Positions 41,143 to 53,959 of a stretch of DNA of 64,000 bases are shown one piece after another. A program made the position numbers and the translations under genes. How positions within the stretch are numbered: the stretch's first letter is position 1; every line of letters begins with the position of its first letter. The notes beneath the pieces were generated by a model. That model searched no databases, was not told where the DNA came from, and saw only the letters and a list, made by a program, of their open reading frames with translations. The DNA comes from an uncultured bacterium (lineage in GTDB: Bacteria > Patescibacteriota > Gracilibacteria > Absconditabacterales > Absconditicoccaceae). The DNA is taken from assembly GCA_946408385.1 (NCBI GenBank), contig CAMJSB010000004.1, positions 1 to 64,000 on the forward strand. The letters are read 5' to 3'.

Positions 41143-41916
41143 ATGAAAAAATTAGAGAATTTAAAAAATTTGAAGAATCTAAACATGGAAGAAGCTCCAA
41201 TATTTAGAAACATCAATACAATTGATAAGAAAAAGGAGAAAGTTACTACCGCACTTGCTGATACTTTAGGTTGATGACCAACTTGACCTGAAATTATCGG
41301 AGAGGACGGCGTATTAAAAATTGATACACTGTCTAAAGCATTATGAATGGAAAAACAATTAATAAAACTACCAAATGGTAAAGAAATTACGACTTATGTT
41401 TGGAAACCAAAATATTTACCAAGAGTATTTGAAATTATTAATAATTCTGAAGTGAAAAATAGTTTGGGTAAAAATGATGTGGTGACTGTTGATTGAGTTT
41501 GTCCATGATGGTTATTAGCAACTATTACACATGCCTTACATCCAATTAATGTAGCAGTTAGCTATCCACAATGATGACCTGATGCAACTTTACCAGTTTC
41601 ATGATTTGAAATGGATCAAGAATGAAAATGAAAAGATTTAAATTTCGAGATTAAAGAATTAGAAGATAGGACTGAAGTTACATTTTCACTAGACAATCCA
41701 AATATTGATGCTTTAGCAACAATAAATTCATTGGTTGCTCCAGAAGTACCATCATGAAAACCCGTATTTATCTCATGAAGATGACCAATAGCTATATTAA
41801 CAGCTTTATCAGATGCTTATGCACATAAAGTTCCATTTGTAGCGTGTTTTCAGCCATGAACGTGAAATGTAGTAGCTATTAGTCATAGTAGAACAGATTT
41901 ATGAACAATTTTATAG
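41143..41916 (+). CDS. Csx3-like protein, two related halves (putative cyclic-oligoadenylate ring nuclease)
   Basis: 257 aa. The C-terminal half (about 204-257) closely follows the Csx3/Crn3 core: 'PVFISGRGPIAILTALSDAYAHKVPFVACF', then 'GNVVAISHSRTDLGTI', as in archaeal Csx3 ('VVISGRGPIW..', 'GAVVVQSHS'). The N-terminal half (about 109-155) has 'VVTVDGVCPGWLLATITHALHP', a weaker copy of the same plan. Csx3 degrades cyclic tetra-adenylate made by Type III CRISPR systems. There is no CRISPR array or cas10 in the window, so the partner is elsewhere or the role differs. Terminator follows. Confidence 0.7.
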
Positions 41917-41996
41917 GAAACAATCTATTATATATTAGTTAAAATAGCGATCTAAATAAAATTTGAATTTGAGTGAATTAATATTCTTTTTGTAAA

Positions 41997-42029
41997 GGAG
42001 TGGCTAATCTATTTTAGTTACTCCCTTTT
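41997..42029 (+). terminator. Terminator of the Csx3-like operon
   Basis: 11-bp stem GGAGTGGCTAA / TTAGTTACTCC (two G-U pairs) with a 6-nt loop and T-run. Confidence 0.75.
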
Positions 42030-42104
42030 ATATATTAGAAATATTAGCTAATAACTGAATGTTTTATAAAATATAGCACCTAAATAAAAAAAGTGATAAA
42101 AAAC

Positions 42105-42132
42105 TTGCAAAATAAAAAAAAATAATTATATT
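42105..42132 (+). promoter_or_regulatory. dnaK promoter
   Basis: TTGCAA (42105-42110), 16-bp spacer, TATATT (42127-42132), directly before the CIRCE-like sequence. Confidence 0.6.
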
Positions 42133-42133
42133 T

Positions 42134-42160
42134 GTAGCACCTGTGATGATTGAGTGATAT
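42134..42160 (+). promoter_or_regulatory. Degenerate CIRCE (HrcA operator)-like element
   Basis: GTAGCACCT - 9 nt - GAGTGATAT compared with the consensus TTAGCACTC - N9 - GAGTGCTAA: about 6 and 7 of 9 matching positions with exact spacing, just after the -10 box. A plausible heat-shock operator for dnaK, weakened or adapted. Confidence 0.5.
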
Positions 42161-42255
42161 TTTATATCTAATATTGAATATGTAAACTTTAGTGAAAGTT
42201 AAGTTCACAGCTCAAAAATTACATCAGTATTTTATTCCTTTATTAATATAAAACA

Positions 42256-44145
<1,890 letters not shown>

Positions 44146-44162
44146 TTAGATAAAGAATAAAT

Positions 44163-44201
44163 AAAAAATCTGATTGGATGGGGTGTTCAATCAGATTTTT
44201 T
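44163..44201 (+). terminator. dnaK terminator made of inverted AATCTGATTG copies
   Basis: AAAATCTGATTG / CAATCAGATTTT perfect stem around GATGGGGTGTT, then T-run. The stem arms are the over-represented 9-mer of the window in inverted orientation. Confidence 0.85.
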
Positions 44202-44252
44202 ATTTATTATTGCATTTTTGAACTGAATCAGTATATATTTAATCACTTTTAT

Positions 44253-44325
44253 GGGAGTGTAGCTTAGTCGGTAGAGCAGATCCCTCTTAAGGATAAGGTC
44301 GTGGGTTCGAATCCCACCCCTCCCA
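44253..44325 (+). tRNA. tRNA-Lys (CUU)
   Basis: 73 nt cloverleaf: acceptor GGGAGTG / CCCTCCC (one mismatch), D arm with GG in the loop, anticodon loop CTCTTAA giving anticodon CUU, T arm GTGGG-TTCGAAT-CCCAC. CCA is not encoded. Reads AAG. Confidence 0.92.
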
Positions 44326-44339
44326 AGTTATATAACTTG

Positions 44340-44372
44340 AAAGGTCGATAGAGAAATCTATCGACCTTTTAT
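44340..44372. terminator. Terminator after tRNA-Lys, overlapping the trmD 3' end
   Basis: Perfect 13-bp stem AAAGGTCGATAGA / TCTATCGACCTTT, loop GAAA, T-run. The trmD TAA (minus) lies at its edge, so it may serve both directions. Confidence 0.85.
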
Positions 44373-45058
44373 TTTAGATTAATTTTATTATCAGATCTCC
44401 ATTTTTTAATTTCTTCCGCATTTCCATCCAATAATATTTTAGGCACACTAAATCATTTTACATTTTCTGGTCTAGTATAATTTGGTTCTTCCAGATATTG
44501 CATATTATCTTTCAATGAGTAGCTTTCGTTTTGCCAGCTCGCAGATTCTTTAATTACTCATGGAATTAGTCTAGTGATAGACTCAATCATTGTCATAGTT
44601 GCCACTTCTCATCATAGTAAAATAAATTGTCAGAGCGATATTTTTTGAAATTGTTCTGGATAATGTTTTTGCATATAGAGTTCTCGACGATAGTCAATTC
44701 ATTCATATCTTCAGCATACAAAAATTAAATGTTCTTGCTTAGAAAATGTATATGAATATTTTTGATTGAAAACTTCTCTAGCTGGAGATGGAAAAATAAT
44801 TTTAAAATCTGATTTTTTTAGTTCGTTTTTTTTGATAATTGATTCTACAGCATCGATTATCGGTTCAGCCTTGATAAGCATTCAAGCTCATCATCAGTAT
44901 ATTTCATCGTCGATTTGTTGATGTTTATCTGTGCAGAAACTTCTAGGATTACAAAAATCTATAGACATAATTCACTTCTCTTGTGCTTTTTTGAGCAGAG
45001 AAGTAGAAAAAAAAGAATCAAAGATTTCAGGAAAGAGTGATATTATATGAATATTCAT
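44369..45058 (-). CDS. trmD: tRNA (guanine(37)-N1)-methyltransferase
   Basis: 229 aa. TrmD methylates G37 next to the anticodon to prevent frameshifting. 'IISLFPEIFDSFFSTSLLKKA', 'DDEIYGGGAGMLIK' (knot Gly-rich loop, TGA-coded), 'GRYEGIDYR', 'SLGQFILLGGE' and 'EEPNYTRPENVKGFSVPKILLDGN' are all present. Stop lies within a terminator hairpin. Confidence 0.95.
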
Positions 45059-45087
45059 TGAATTATTTGGGTATATAAAGTTATTAG

Positions 45088-45972
45088 TTATTTCAAATTG
45101 TTACGCCTCTCAGCTTCTATGAAAATTTTATACCGATAAGTGTAATCAAAAGCTTTAAATACAGCTTCCAAATATATAAAAACCAAAACTCATATTGATA
45201 TCAGTATTCGAGAAATTATTTCTATTGCTGCATTATCAATGAGGTCCATTTGTATAAAAAAGATCATGAGAATTAATGGAATTCAAATAACAATACAAGA
45301 ATTTAATAAAAATCTACACCTAATAATAGCTTGCTTGAGTAATCATTTTATAGTTAATCATAAATTGGAAAACACAAGATTCATACTTTTTACTACGGCA
45401 TCTCGCGCAGAATAATCCTTTAATACAATATAATAGTTTACATACGGTCGAAGTATGATTTTTACCAAAACACATAGTACCCAAATAATAAATACAGTTT
45501 TAACAATTACATTATCCAAATATCAAAGCATCCAAAATCTGACTACGAAAATAAAGACAGATCGCATACTTAGTCACCACATATTAACTCATCCAAATTC
45601 AGCCATAATTCACCATTTTTTCCATCATTTTACAAAAGCAGATCCTGTGCTTAAATTTTCATTATCAATGCTGTATATCAATGCTTGTCTTCATATCGGT
45701 CAGAATATAGAGATTCATAGTAAAAAAATTATAATCACAGCAATAATTAATCATAATATATTGAATCTTTGTACAGCATTGACAAAATATATGAGAGCAT
45801 TAGATACATCAAATCATGAATTATATTGAATATTTACAAGTCAATTTATAAAGTAAACAATTCAGTAGATTTGATAGAATGTATAAGAATATGACGTCAA
45901 AAGAGCAAGCCTGATTAGCCTTGGCCTGTTTATAAGTACTTTAACTGTGTCTTTAACTATTTGTTTTAGCAT
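45088..45972 (-). CDS. Multi-pass integral membrane protein
   Basis: 294 aa, about five or six hydrophobic helices ('LGLIIAVIIIFLLGISIFG', 'VFIIWVLCVLVKII', 'SCIVIGIPLILMIFF', 'ILISIGVLVFIYLEAVF'). Many TGA-Gly, four CGA/CGG, several at interfacial sites that suit Trp. The extent was set by the in-frame ATG at 45970-45972 with an upstream TAA. It lies between trmD and secA on the minus strand. Similar multi-pass proteins of unknown role are common in CPR genomes. The plus-strand 124-aa ORF is an antisense shadow. Confidence 0.75.
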
Positions 45973-46002
45973 ATGTTCATATATTAATTATGAGCAAAAT
46001 GT

Positions 46003-49000
46003 TTATTTTCATTCGTTAATTCAATGACATTTTTTATATTTTTTACCGCTTCCACATGGACATGGATCATTTGGTCTAACTTTTTTTCTCGTTGGTAATA
46101 CAACTCATTCACTAGGTTCCTTACCAGAAACATCATCAGCATCAAATACTTCTACTCCATCTTCATCTTCGAATATCATTTTTCTTGGATCTGTTTTTGT
46201 CTGAGAAATAGTCTGATTTCAAGCTTGAATTACTACTTTACCATCTTTTTTAGAAACTTGAACAGGAACTCTTCATCCAAATTGTTTACTTGCTTGCTTA
46301 AGTTTTTCCATCACTTCAGGATTATCTTGAACCATTTCAAATAATAGATTTTGAGCTTCTTGCTGCTCAGCTACTGCACGATAATCAATTCTCATCAGCT
46401 TAGTTGTTGTATCGGCTTTGATATTTTGCTGTAGTAATTCAAACTTTTCAAATGATTCCTGCTTATAAACGATAAGTGGATCCATTTGTGCATAGCCCAT
46501 GAAACTAACTTTATCCTTCAAATATTGCATATCATCGATATGAGCTACCCAAAGTTTATCGATTACCTGTAAATTGACATCTCTTAAAATATTGAAAAGC
46601 AGATTCTGATCATATTTTTCTCGAGTTTCAGTGAAATATTCTACTAATCTACGATCTAAACTATTGGCTAAAGTTTTGAAATCCATCTGCTCATATTCAG
46701 CTTTTTGTTTTGCATCAATTTCTAGTCAAAACTCTTTATTTAAAACCAATAATAAATCTCACACACTCTGTCATGTTGCTTCAGCTGTAGAAACCTGAGT
46801 ATTCAAGATTTCTTGAGAATCAAGCATAAACTGCTGTTTAGCTGTTTTTAGCCATTCAGTCTTTTTCTCCTCATCTTCATTTGCTTCAATAATACTATCT
46901 CTAATGAAATATATTCTCTTTCTTTGCTTATCGATTACTGAATCGTAGTCAAATAAGTGTTTTCTGGTACTAAAATGCCAAGCTTCAATCTCTTTCTGAG
47001 ATCTAGTGATAGCAGATGTAAATTGTCTTTGAGTCAGTTCTAATCCTGCTAAATCTTCTTTGGAAAGCAGCATTCATGCCATAGCTTGAATTCTTTCTCA
47101 TCACATTTTTCTCATCAAAGTATCGTCCAAAGCGACAAAGAAAACTGAAACTCCAGGATCTCATTGTCTACCGGCACGTCCGCGTAACTGGTTATCGATT
47201 CTTCTAGATTCATGCTTTTCTGTTCAAAGAATGAATAGTCCATAATGGAAATCCTTTTCAATGGTTTCTTTTGTTCATTCTGCTGATTCTATTGTAATCT
47301 TTGCGAAAATATCAGTTTGTTCTTTCTTTTTCTTGTTGATTTGAATACTGATTTTTAATCAATCCTTAGAAATGCTTGATTTTTCAGCTTTTGTAATATC
47401 ATCATTTTCAAGTCAGAATTGATTCTTTAGTCATTCAATAGTCAATTCATATTCTTTTCTTGAATATATATTAGCTTTTACGGCAGTCTGATTTTTAATT
47501 TGCTTTGCACACCATTTAGCGTAATTACCTGCCATTTTTTCGTTCAATCAGTCTTCCAATTTGATATCGGTTCCACGTCATGCCATGTTCGTAGCTACTA
47601 CAACTGATTGATATTTACCAGCATTGGCTACAATATGAGCTTCCTGTTCATGGAATTTAGCATTCAAAACGTAGTGAGTAATTGCATCTTTTTCGAGGAT
47701 ACGAGAAACATATTCAGATGTAGCAATATCAGCAGTTCAGATTAGGATTGGTTGTCAGATTTCATGATAAAATTTGATATAATCCTTCACAAATTTCCAT
47801 TTTATCTGCTGATTATAATAAACTTTATCGTTTTTGTCTACTCTAATTATTGGTTTATTTGTAGGTACGATAACAACTTCTAGTTCGTAAATTTTTTGGA
47901 ATTCCTCAGCTTCAGTGGCAGCAGTACCAGTCATACCGGCTAATTTTTTATATTGCTTGAAAAAATTCTGATAAGTAATTGTAGCCATGGTCTGAGATTC
48001 ACGCTGAATCTGTACTCATTCCTTAGCTTCGATTGCCTGATGAAGTCATTCACTAAATCTTCTTCATGGCATTGTTCTACCAGTGTGTTCGTCAACGATA
48101 AGGACTTCTCAATTTGAAACGATATAATCTACATCTCTGATATAAACAGCTTTTGCTCTTAAAGCATTTTCGATATGGTGAATCTCTTCAAATCAAAAAT
48201 CTTTATAGAGATTTTCTACATTCAATAGTTGTTCAAGTTTTGCGATTCATTTTCCACTTAATGAAGCTGTTTTAGTCTTTTCATCGATATAGTAATCTCC
48301 GTCTTCTTCTTGCTCTTTTGGCTCATCATTTATCAATTCATTCAAAAGTCATTTGCTTACTTTTTTCTTTCCGCTACATGGAGTAAGCATATTTACGATA
48401 TTTGCATAATATGTGTATTTTTCTGTAGGTTCTTCTCTGGCTTCTGAAATAATTAATGGAGTTCTAGCCTCATCAATTAGGATGGAGTCTATTTCGTCGA
48501 CGATGGCAAAATTTAAAGGTCTCCAAATCAGATTTCTTCTTTCCATTGTCTGAACTAGATTATCTCTCAAATAATCAAATCATAATTCTGAATTTTCTAC
48601 ATATGTGATATCTTTTGAATATTCTTCTCTTCTTTTTTGTAATGGAGTTCATTTAACTACGCTTCAAACCGTTAATCCAAGCCATTGGTATAAATATCCT
48701 ATCCATTGGGCATCACGAGATGCTAGGTAATCATTTACTGTAACTACGTGAACTCAATTTCCAGATAATGCATTTAAATATACTGGAGCGGCTGCAACGA
48801 GAGTTTTTCATTCTCATGTTTTCATCTCTGCAATTTTACCTTGATGAAGAATAATTCATCAAAGAAGCTGAACATCATAAGGAATCATATTCCAGGTTTG
48901 TTTTTCTCATTTCACATCGTAAGTATCTCCCACCATCCTTTTACAAGCCTGTTTTACTACTGCAAAAGCTTCTGGAAGAATGTCATCAAGAGTTTCTCAT

Positions 49001-49167
49001 TTAGTTAATCTTTCTTTGAATTCAGGTGTCTTAGCTTTAATCTCGTCATCAGAAAGAGTTTCAAATTTGTCGTATCGTTCATTGATTTTGGTAACGATTG
49101 GCCATAATGCATTAATCTGCTTTTGATTATAATCTCATCAAATCAAATTAGTTAACCAGTTAAACAT
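46003..49167 (-). CDS. secA: Protein translocase subunit SecA
   Basis: 1054 aa. Motor of the Sec export path. Walker A 'EMKTGEGKTLVA' is near residue 115, then '[12 protein letters not shown]', Walker B '[19 protein letters not shown]', '[10 protein letters not shown]', 'NMAGRGTDIKL', 'GRAGRQGDPG', a helical scaffold with '[14 protein letters not shown]', and a C-terminal SEC-C zinc motif '[13 protein letters not shown]'. Somewhat longer than E. coli SecA (901) because of loop insertions in the first nucleotide-binding and preprotein regions. Tens of TGA-Gly across conserved sites. Confidence 0.97.
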
Positions 49168-49386
49168 ATTTTTAAATTGAAAATAAAGACTTTTTTCTTG
49201 CAAGAACTCAAGCAAGTTTACTGATTATATGAATCCGAGAGAATAAAACAATCTGATTTTTATAAAAACGGCTGTAATATTTGAAGTAAAAATTCATAAA
49301 TATCACATGGTCTTGATTTATTCTTTTTTTTATTTATAATAATGGAGTAATAATTAATTAGAGTTAAAATAAAAAGTAAAAACAGA

Positions 49387-49806
49387 ATGAAAACTTTTGC
49401 GATGATTAAACCTAGTTGTATTGTATATTCAACAGAGGTTGAGGCAGCAATAATAGCTGCGGGGTTAAGAATCGAGACTTCTGCTGAAGTCCGTTTCACG
49501 AGGGAAATGTCAGAGGAATTCTATGCTGAGCACAAAGGTAAACCTTTCTTCGAAGGATTGGTTGCTATGATCTCTTCTGCTCCAGTTAGAGTATACTGCT
49601 TATCTGGAGAAAATGCTATTCAAGTATGGAGAGACTTGATAGGTCCCACAAATCCCAACAAAGGAAAAGAGGATCAATTGCGTAGAAAATATGCTGACGC
49701 AGAAGCCTATGCAGCAGGAAGTCCAGACAATGGGTTCCATGGCTCAGCCAATCCAGAGGATGCTGAACGTGAGATTGATCTTATGAGAAAATGGCAATTT
49801 TTATAA
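49387..49806 (+). CDS. ndk: Nucleoside diphosphate kinase (no UGA-Gly)
   Basis: 139 aa, complete under the standard code. Ndk equalises NTP/NDP pools. 'TFAMIKPSCI', 'FYAEHKGKPFFEGLVAMI', 'GENAIQVWRDLIGPTNP' and 'NGFHGSANPEDAEREI' with the phospho-His are all present. All nine Gly are GGN and none is TGA; no CGA/CGG. In a genome where most Gly are TGA this suggests recent transfer. Neighbours (secA, ruvA) use TGA-Gly freely. Confidence 0.95.
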   Translation: MKTFAMIKPSCIVYSTEVEAAIIAAGLRIETSAEVRFTREMSEEFYAEHKGKPFFEGLVAMISSAPVRVYCLSGENAIQVWRDLIGPTNPNKGKEDQLRRKYADAEAYAAGSPDNGFHGSANPEDAEREIDLMRKWQFL

Positions 49807-49827
49807 GGAAATCTTTTAAAACTGAAA

Positions 49828-49860
49828 GGGCTGGTTGTTTACCAGCTCATTCTTTTTTTT
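49828..49860 (+). terminator. Terminator of ndk
   Basis: GGGCTGGT / ACCAGCTC stem, loop TGTTT, T-run; GC-rich like the terminators of the other UGA-free genes. Confidence 0.8.
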
Positions 49861-49924
49861 AATCACTTGAAAAAATAACAAGGAATTATACAATGAACTA
49901 ATATTTATTATATTGAAATAAAAT

Positions 49925-50476
49925 ATGTTTCATTATTTTCAGTGAAAAGTAGAAAAGAAAGGCTGAATTACATTGTTAATTCACGATTTTATTGGGGTTC
50001 AGGTTTTTTATGCTTGAAAAAAATCTCAGTGAGAATTCTATCTTTTTCCAGTTTATGATGAAAATAAGAGAACGGTGCAATATTTTGCATTCGATACGTT
50101 AGAGCAAAAAAAGATTTTTGAACAATTCTTAAAAGTAAACTGAATTTGAAGTAAAACAGCATTTCAACTTGCACAAACTCCATCGGAAGAGCTATCAAAT
50201 GCAGTCAAAAATATGGATGTGAAATTCTTTCAATCAATTCCATGAGTATGACCAAAATGAGCAAAGAAAATCCTACTTGAACTCAAAGATTCACTTAATG
50301 CAAATGAATTATCATCACTTGATGTGGATCAGAAATTATTCAAAGATATTGTGAAATCTATGCGTTGACTGGGTTATGAAGCGGAAAGTGTAAAAAAAGT
50401 TTTGCTTACATACAAAGAGCCAATCACCAGAGAAAAAATGCCAGCAATTATCAAACGAATTATAACACAGCTTTAA
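49925..50476 (+). CDS. ruvA: Holliday junction DNA helicase subunit RuvA
   Basis: 183 aa. N-terminal OB-fold (about 1-65), helix-hairpin-helix pair 'FLKVNGIGSKTAFQLA' and 'IPGVGPKGAKKILLEL', and a C-terminal three-helix domain with 'SMRGLGYEAESVKKVL'. RuvA holds the four-way junction for RuvB. Several HhH glycines are TGA. No ruvB or ruvC nearby. Confidence 0.9.
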
Positions 50477-50494
50477 AAATCAGACTATTATTAT

Positions 50495-50926
50495 ATGTTT
50501 CAATTAAAAACAATATTAAATACATACGGAACAAAGATAAAATATGCATTGCGAGTAGTTTTTTTTGTTGCAATGATTTTTGCAATTAGAACATATGTAA
50601 ATTATTTAACAGTGGTAGATTCAATTGAGACAGTGAATGTGAGAACCGCATCAGTTCAAAATGAAATGGATTATGCTCAGAATTTTCAGAAAAAATATTT
50701 AGCTTCAGATTATGGTTATCTTTTCCTTGCGCATGATAATTCTATGGTATTTTGATGAGAGGAAATCATACTTTTTAAATCTTCATGAGATGTATTAGAA
50801 TCATGATTTAATGTTGATTTGACACATATTCCATATCGTCCAACTGAAGAAGAACAGAGGAAAATGTTAGATCCGAAGAAGGCATGGAATTTATACTTTG
50901 CAGAGACTTGGGAAAAAATAAATTAA
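50495..50926 (+). CDS. Single-pass membrane protein, 143 aa
   Basis: A transmembrane helix at about residues 18-37 ('ALRVVFFVAMIFAIRTY') followed by a heptad-like segment and a polar C-terminal region with 'KAWNLYFAETWEKIN'. The shape recalls DivIC/FtsB-like short anchored coiled coils but no motif proves that. It is 18 bp behind ruvA. Confidence 0.6.
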
Positions 50927-50999
50927 ATACAATGCTACTTAAGCAATATAAACGAAATAATTGTGATAAAATAATATTTATAATTTGTAAAAAATTATA

Positions 51000-52325
51000 A
51001 TGTTAACTGCATTCTCGATATTCTGGATATTAAACGTATTTTATCAAATCATATCTACATTTTTTGTATATTGAATTCATTTATGTAATCCCTCAGATCC
51101 AGCATTAATTCGTGAATGAATATGGATATTGTTCCTATTTGTAACTCTGATTTTATGATATAAGAAATTTAAACCATATTGGAAAAGGCGGAAGAAAGTT
51201 TGGATAGTGTTTATAATCCTTATTTTAGTTTCAGTATTTTTCTCATGGTTAAAAGATGTTTCATGGAGTAATATGTTTATATGAATCAAATACTGATTTT
51301 GGTGGACTTTTATTTTGATATCCGCGAGTTTCTTTGGATATGTATACTCAGAAAAACGAAAAAAATCCAATCTGATTCAATTTCTCCCACGAATCTTAAT
51401 TTGAATAGTTTGAGCAGGATTTTTATGGCAATGAGCCAAATTGTTGCGACCAAATTTTTTCTATTCTTTGGGATACTGAGGCTTAAATGATTACGCATTT
51501 AATATAAATCCACCAATATATTATCTAACTTGATTTGGATGAACATTACGTCGACAATGATTCTTTTCATGACCAAATAATTATTGATATTTCTTGGTTG
51601 CATTCCTTCCATTCGTTTGGCGATTCTTTACGAATAAAATCAAAAAAAATGAAAATTTAGTATGATCAATTATAGCACTAACAATTTGGATGGCATGAAT
51701 GGCGGCTACATTATCACGTGCAGTTTTAGTATGAGCGGTTGTTGTGTTTTTAGTTTTTTATCGGAAGGAATTAAAATCTAAAAAGCGATTATTACTCTGA
51801 TGATGAATATGAATTCTTACTATTCTAGTGGGATTGTCAGTCCGAAAACGAGAATCGACAGTTTGACATATTGCAAGTAAATTTGAGACAATCCCAGAAG
51901 TAATCTCTGCTCCAATATGACATGGACTTGGAAGTTCATGACCAGGAGTTCATTACAAATGAAAATACCTTCCAGAGAATTATTTCTTACAAATAATGCT
52001 TGATATTTGAACTATTTGATTCCTGTTCCGAGCTTTTTCAATGTTATATTTATTTTTAATCCAGCATAAAGTGGTGTGATTAAATAAATGAAAGCTGACC
52101 ATTGAAGAGGAATATTATCTTCAAGTATTACATAAATTACAAATCTGATTTTTTGCATTACTTATAATGTGATTATTCTTACATGTATTTGAGGATAGTA
52201 TGGTGAATTATCTATTCTTTACGATATATGGAATAGTTCTAGGAGGCTTGAGTACAAAGTTGAAAGGGGAGTTGTCTCGAAAAGAGGTGTTGATACAAAA
52301 TAAAAAACTGCAATTAAAAATCTAA
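51000..52325 (+). CDS. O-antigen ligase/polymerase (Wzy/WaaL)-like membrane protein
   Basis: 441 aa with about ten to twelve hydrophobic helices and one large loop containing 'PIGHGLGSSGPGVHYKGKYLPENYFLQIMLDIG', typical of O-antigen ligase-type proteins (PF04932). Such proteins join or polymerise lipid-linked glycans, or decorate S-layer proteins, outside the membrane. May act with uppS and the GT2 at 62-64 kb. Contains many TGA-Gly. Terminator just after the stop. Confidence 0.8.
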
Positions 52326-52333
52326 AGATAAAA

Positions 52334-52365
52334 AAACTCTCCAGCCGGAGAGTTGAAACTTTTTT
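52334..52365 (+). terminator. Terminator of the O-antigen-ligase-like gene
   Basis: AACTCTCC / GGAGAGTT stem, loop AGCC, followed by a T-rich tail. Confidence 0.8.
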
Positions 52366-52383
52366 ATCTATCCGTATAAAGGA

Positions 52384-52800
52384 TTAAGCATAGATTGAAA
52401 TAGTAATTTCATCCAGCATTTTTCTAATTAAATCTTTCAATTCATCAGTAGCAAATGAAAATTGATTTCTAAGATATCCATCATTTACACAAACTGTATC
52501 AATTGTATCGATAGTATTCAATAATCATTCAACGATGCATTTTAGTTCTTCTTTCGAAGAGATCAATCCATTATTCAACTCTTTCTCTAGGCGAATAAGA
52601 TGGTATTTGATTTTAAGAATATTTTTTATCAGAAGATCAACATATTCAGTGTTGATTTGATGAGCTACTCATCCACCATAAGCCCCAACAGATTCTGCAT
52701 TTACTTCAAGAGCAGAGATTAATGCATCACAGGTTTCATTGATTTTATCCATCAAGTTGGATAATTTTTCATTTGACTGAATTGAATTTACTGATTCCAT
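52384..52800 (-). CDS. Hypothetical helical protein, 138 aa
   Basis: Predicted all-helical with Leu/Ile heptads ('EKLSNLMDKINETCDALISALEVNAESV', 'LIKNILKIKYHLIRLEKELNN'). Start at ATG 52800 fits the promoter; the ORF track uses a longer start at 52878 that would overlap the promoter. Two TGA-Gly. No family recognised. Confidence 0.65.
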
Positions 52801-52849
52801 GATATTGATATGAAATGAATAAAAATTTATTTTTTTATTTGACGATGTA

Positions 52850-52878
52850 ATTATACTCATAAAATTAAAAATATGCAA
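52850..52878 (-). promoter_or_regulatory. Promoter of the 52.4-52.8 kb gene
   Basis: Minus strand TTGCAT (52873-52878), 17-bp spacer, TATAAT (52850-52855), 49 bp before the ATG at 52800. Confidence 0.7.
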
Positions 52879-53113
52879 AATTTTTGATAATTTTCATTCC
52901 CAATCCTCTTACGTTTTAAAAATCTGATTTTTTTAATATTTACTTTAGTAAATTTTGAATAGCTTTTGATAACATTTGGTTTGATAACAAAGGGTTTGCA
53001 AAAATATCCACAAATTTCCTCTAAAAGCAAAATTTATACAAAAAATCCATATTGATTTTCTTGTTTAAAAGCATAATTTGTAATCAGATTTTTAATTATT
53101 TATTTGAAATTAT
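52879..53113. other. Gap before map
   Basis: AT-rich, with two copies of the over-represented 9-mer (AATCTGATT near 52920, AATCAGATT near 53081). No gene, tRNA or clear terminator. Confidence 0.5.
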
Positions 53114-53893
53114 ATGAAAATAGTTCAATGAGCAATAAAAACTCCAAAACAGATTGCGAACATCAGAGAAAGCTGAAAGTATCTGAATGAAATGTTATTG
53201 ATTCTTAGAGAAAAAGCCAAAGCATGAGTAGCACTTATAGAGCTTGAATTTGTAGCAGAACATTTCATTCAACAACACAATTTAAAATGAGCTTTTAAGT
53301 GATATGATGGATATCCTACAAATTTATGTTTATCCGTAAATAATTGTGTAGTTCATTGAATTCCAAATGAATATATTCTCAAAAATGGAGATTTGCTAAA
53401 AATCGACGCATGAGTAATTTATCAAAAATGATATTCTGATTCTGCGATTTCGGTAGTGATTGGATGAGAAATGGCTAATCCATTAGCTCATGAATTGATA
53501 ACAGTGACAAAAAGTGCACTAGATAATTGAATAGCGACTATTCAGCCTTGAAAATCAATGTATGATTATGGAAATACGGTAGCAACTACGGTTCGTGCAG
53601 CTGGGTTTAAAGTTCTAAAAGATTTGACAGGTCATGGATGTGGAAATGCTGTGCATGAAAGACCATATGTTTTCAATTATGGGCATCCAGATATGAAAAA
53701 ACAATTTTTTACTCCATGAATGGTACTTTGCTTCGAGCCGATTACTGCGGTAATGAGCGATGATTTCTATATGGAATACGGAGATGAATGAATGTATACT
53801 CAGCATTGAGATTTAGGTTGTCAGTGGGAATATATGCTGTTGATTACTGAAAAATGATATGAAATGATGAGTGGAATTACTGAGTGGGAGTAA
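53114..53893 (+). CDS. map: Methionine aminopeptidase, type I
   Basis: 259 aa. Removes the N-terminal Met. 'YDGYPTNLCLSVNNCVVHGIP' with the conserved His, the metal ligands in 'IDAGVIYQKGYSDSA', 'LTGHGCGNAVHE' (His), 'FEPIT' (Glu) and 'QWEYMLLITEKG' (Glu) are present. Normal length. TGA-Gly throughout. Confidence 0.95.
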
Positions 53894-53959
53894 TGTTGAA
53901 AAAAAATGGTAAAAATATAAATTAAAAAAGTCAGATTTTTATTTTCAGTTTTGGTTTGA

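Larger units (their letters stand above)
41917..42255. other. Intergenic region between Csx3-like gene and dnaK
   Basis: Holds the terminator at 41997-42029, the dnaK promoter at 42105-42132 and a CIRCE-like element at 42134-42160. A 'TAGCACCT' motif occurs twice (42075, 42135). No gene seen. Confidence 0.6.

Noticed and set aside
45455-45829. 124-aa plus-strand ORF rich in Thr, Ile and His
   Set aside because: Antisense to the multi-pass membrane protein; the minus frame has membrane helices and a clear start and stop.
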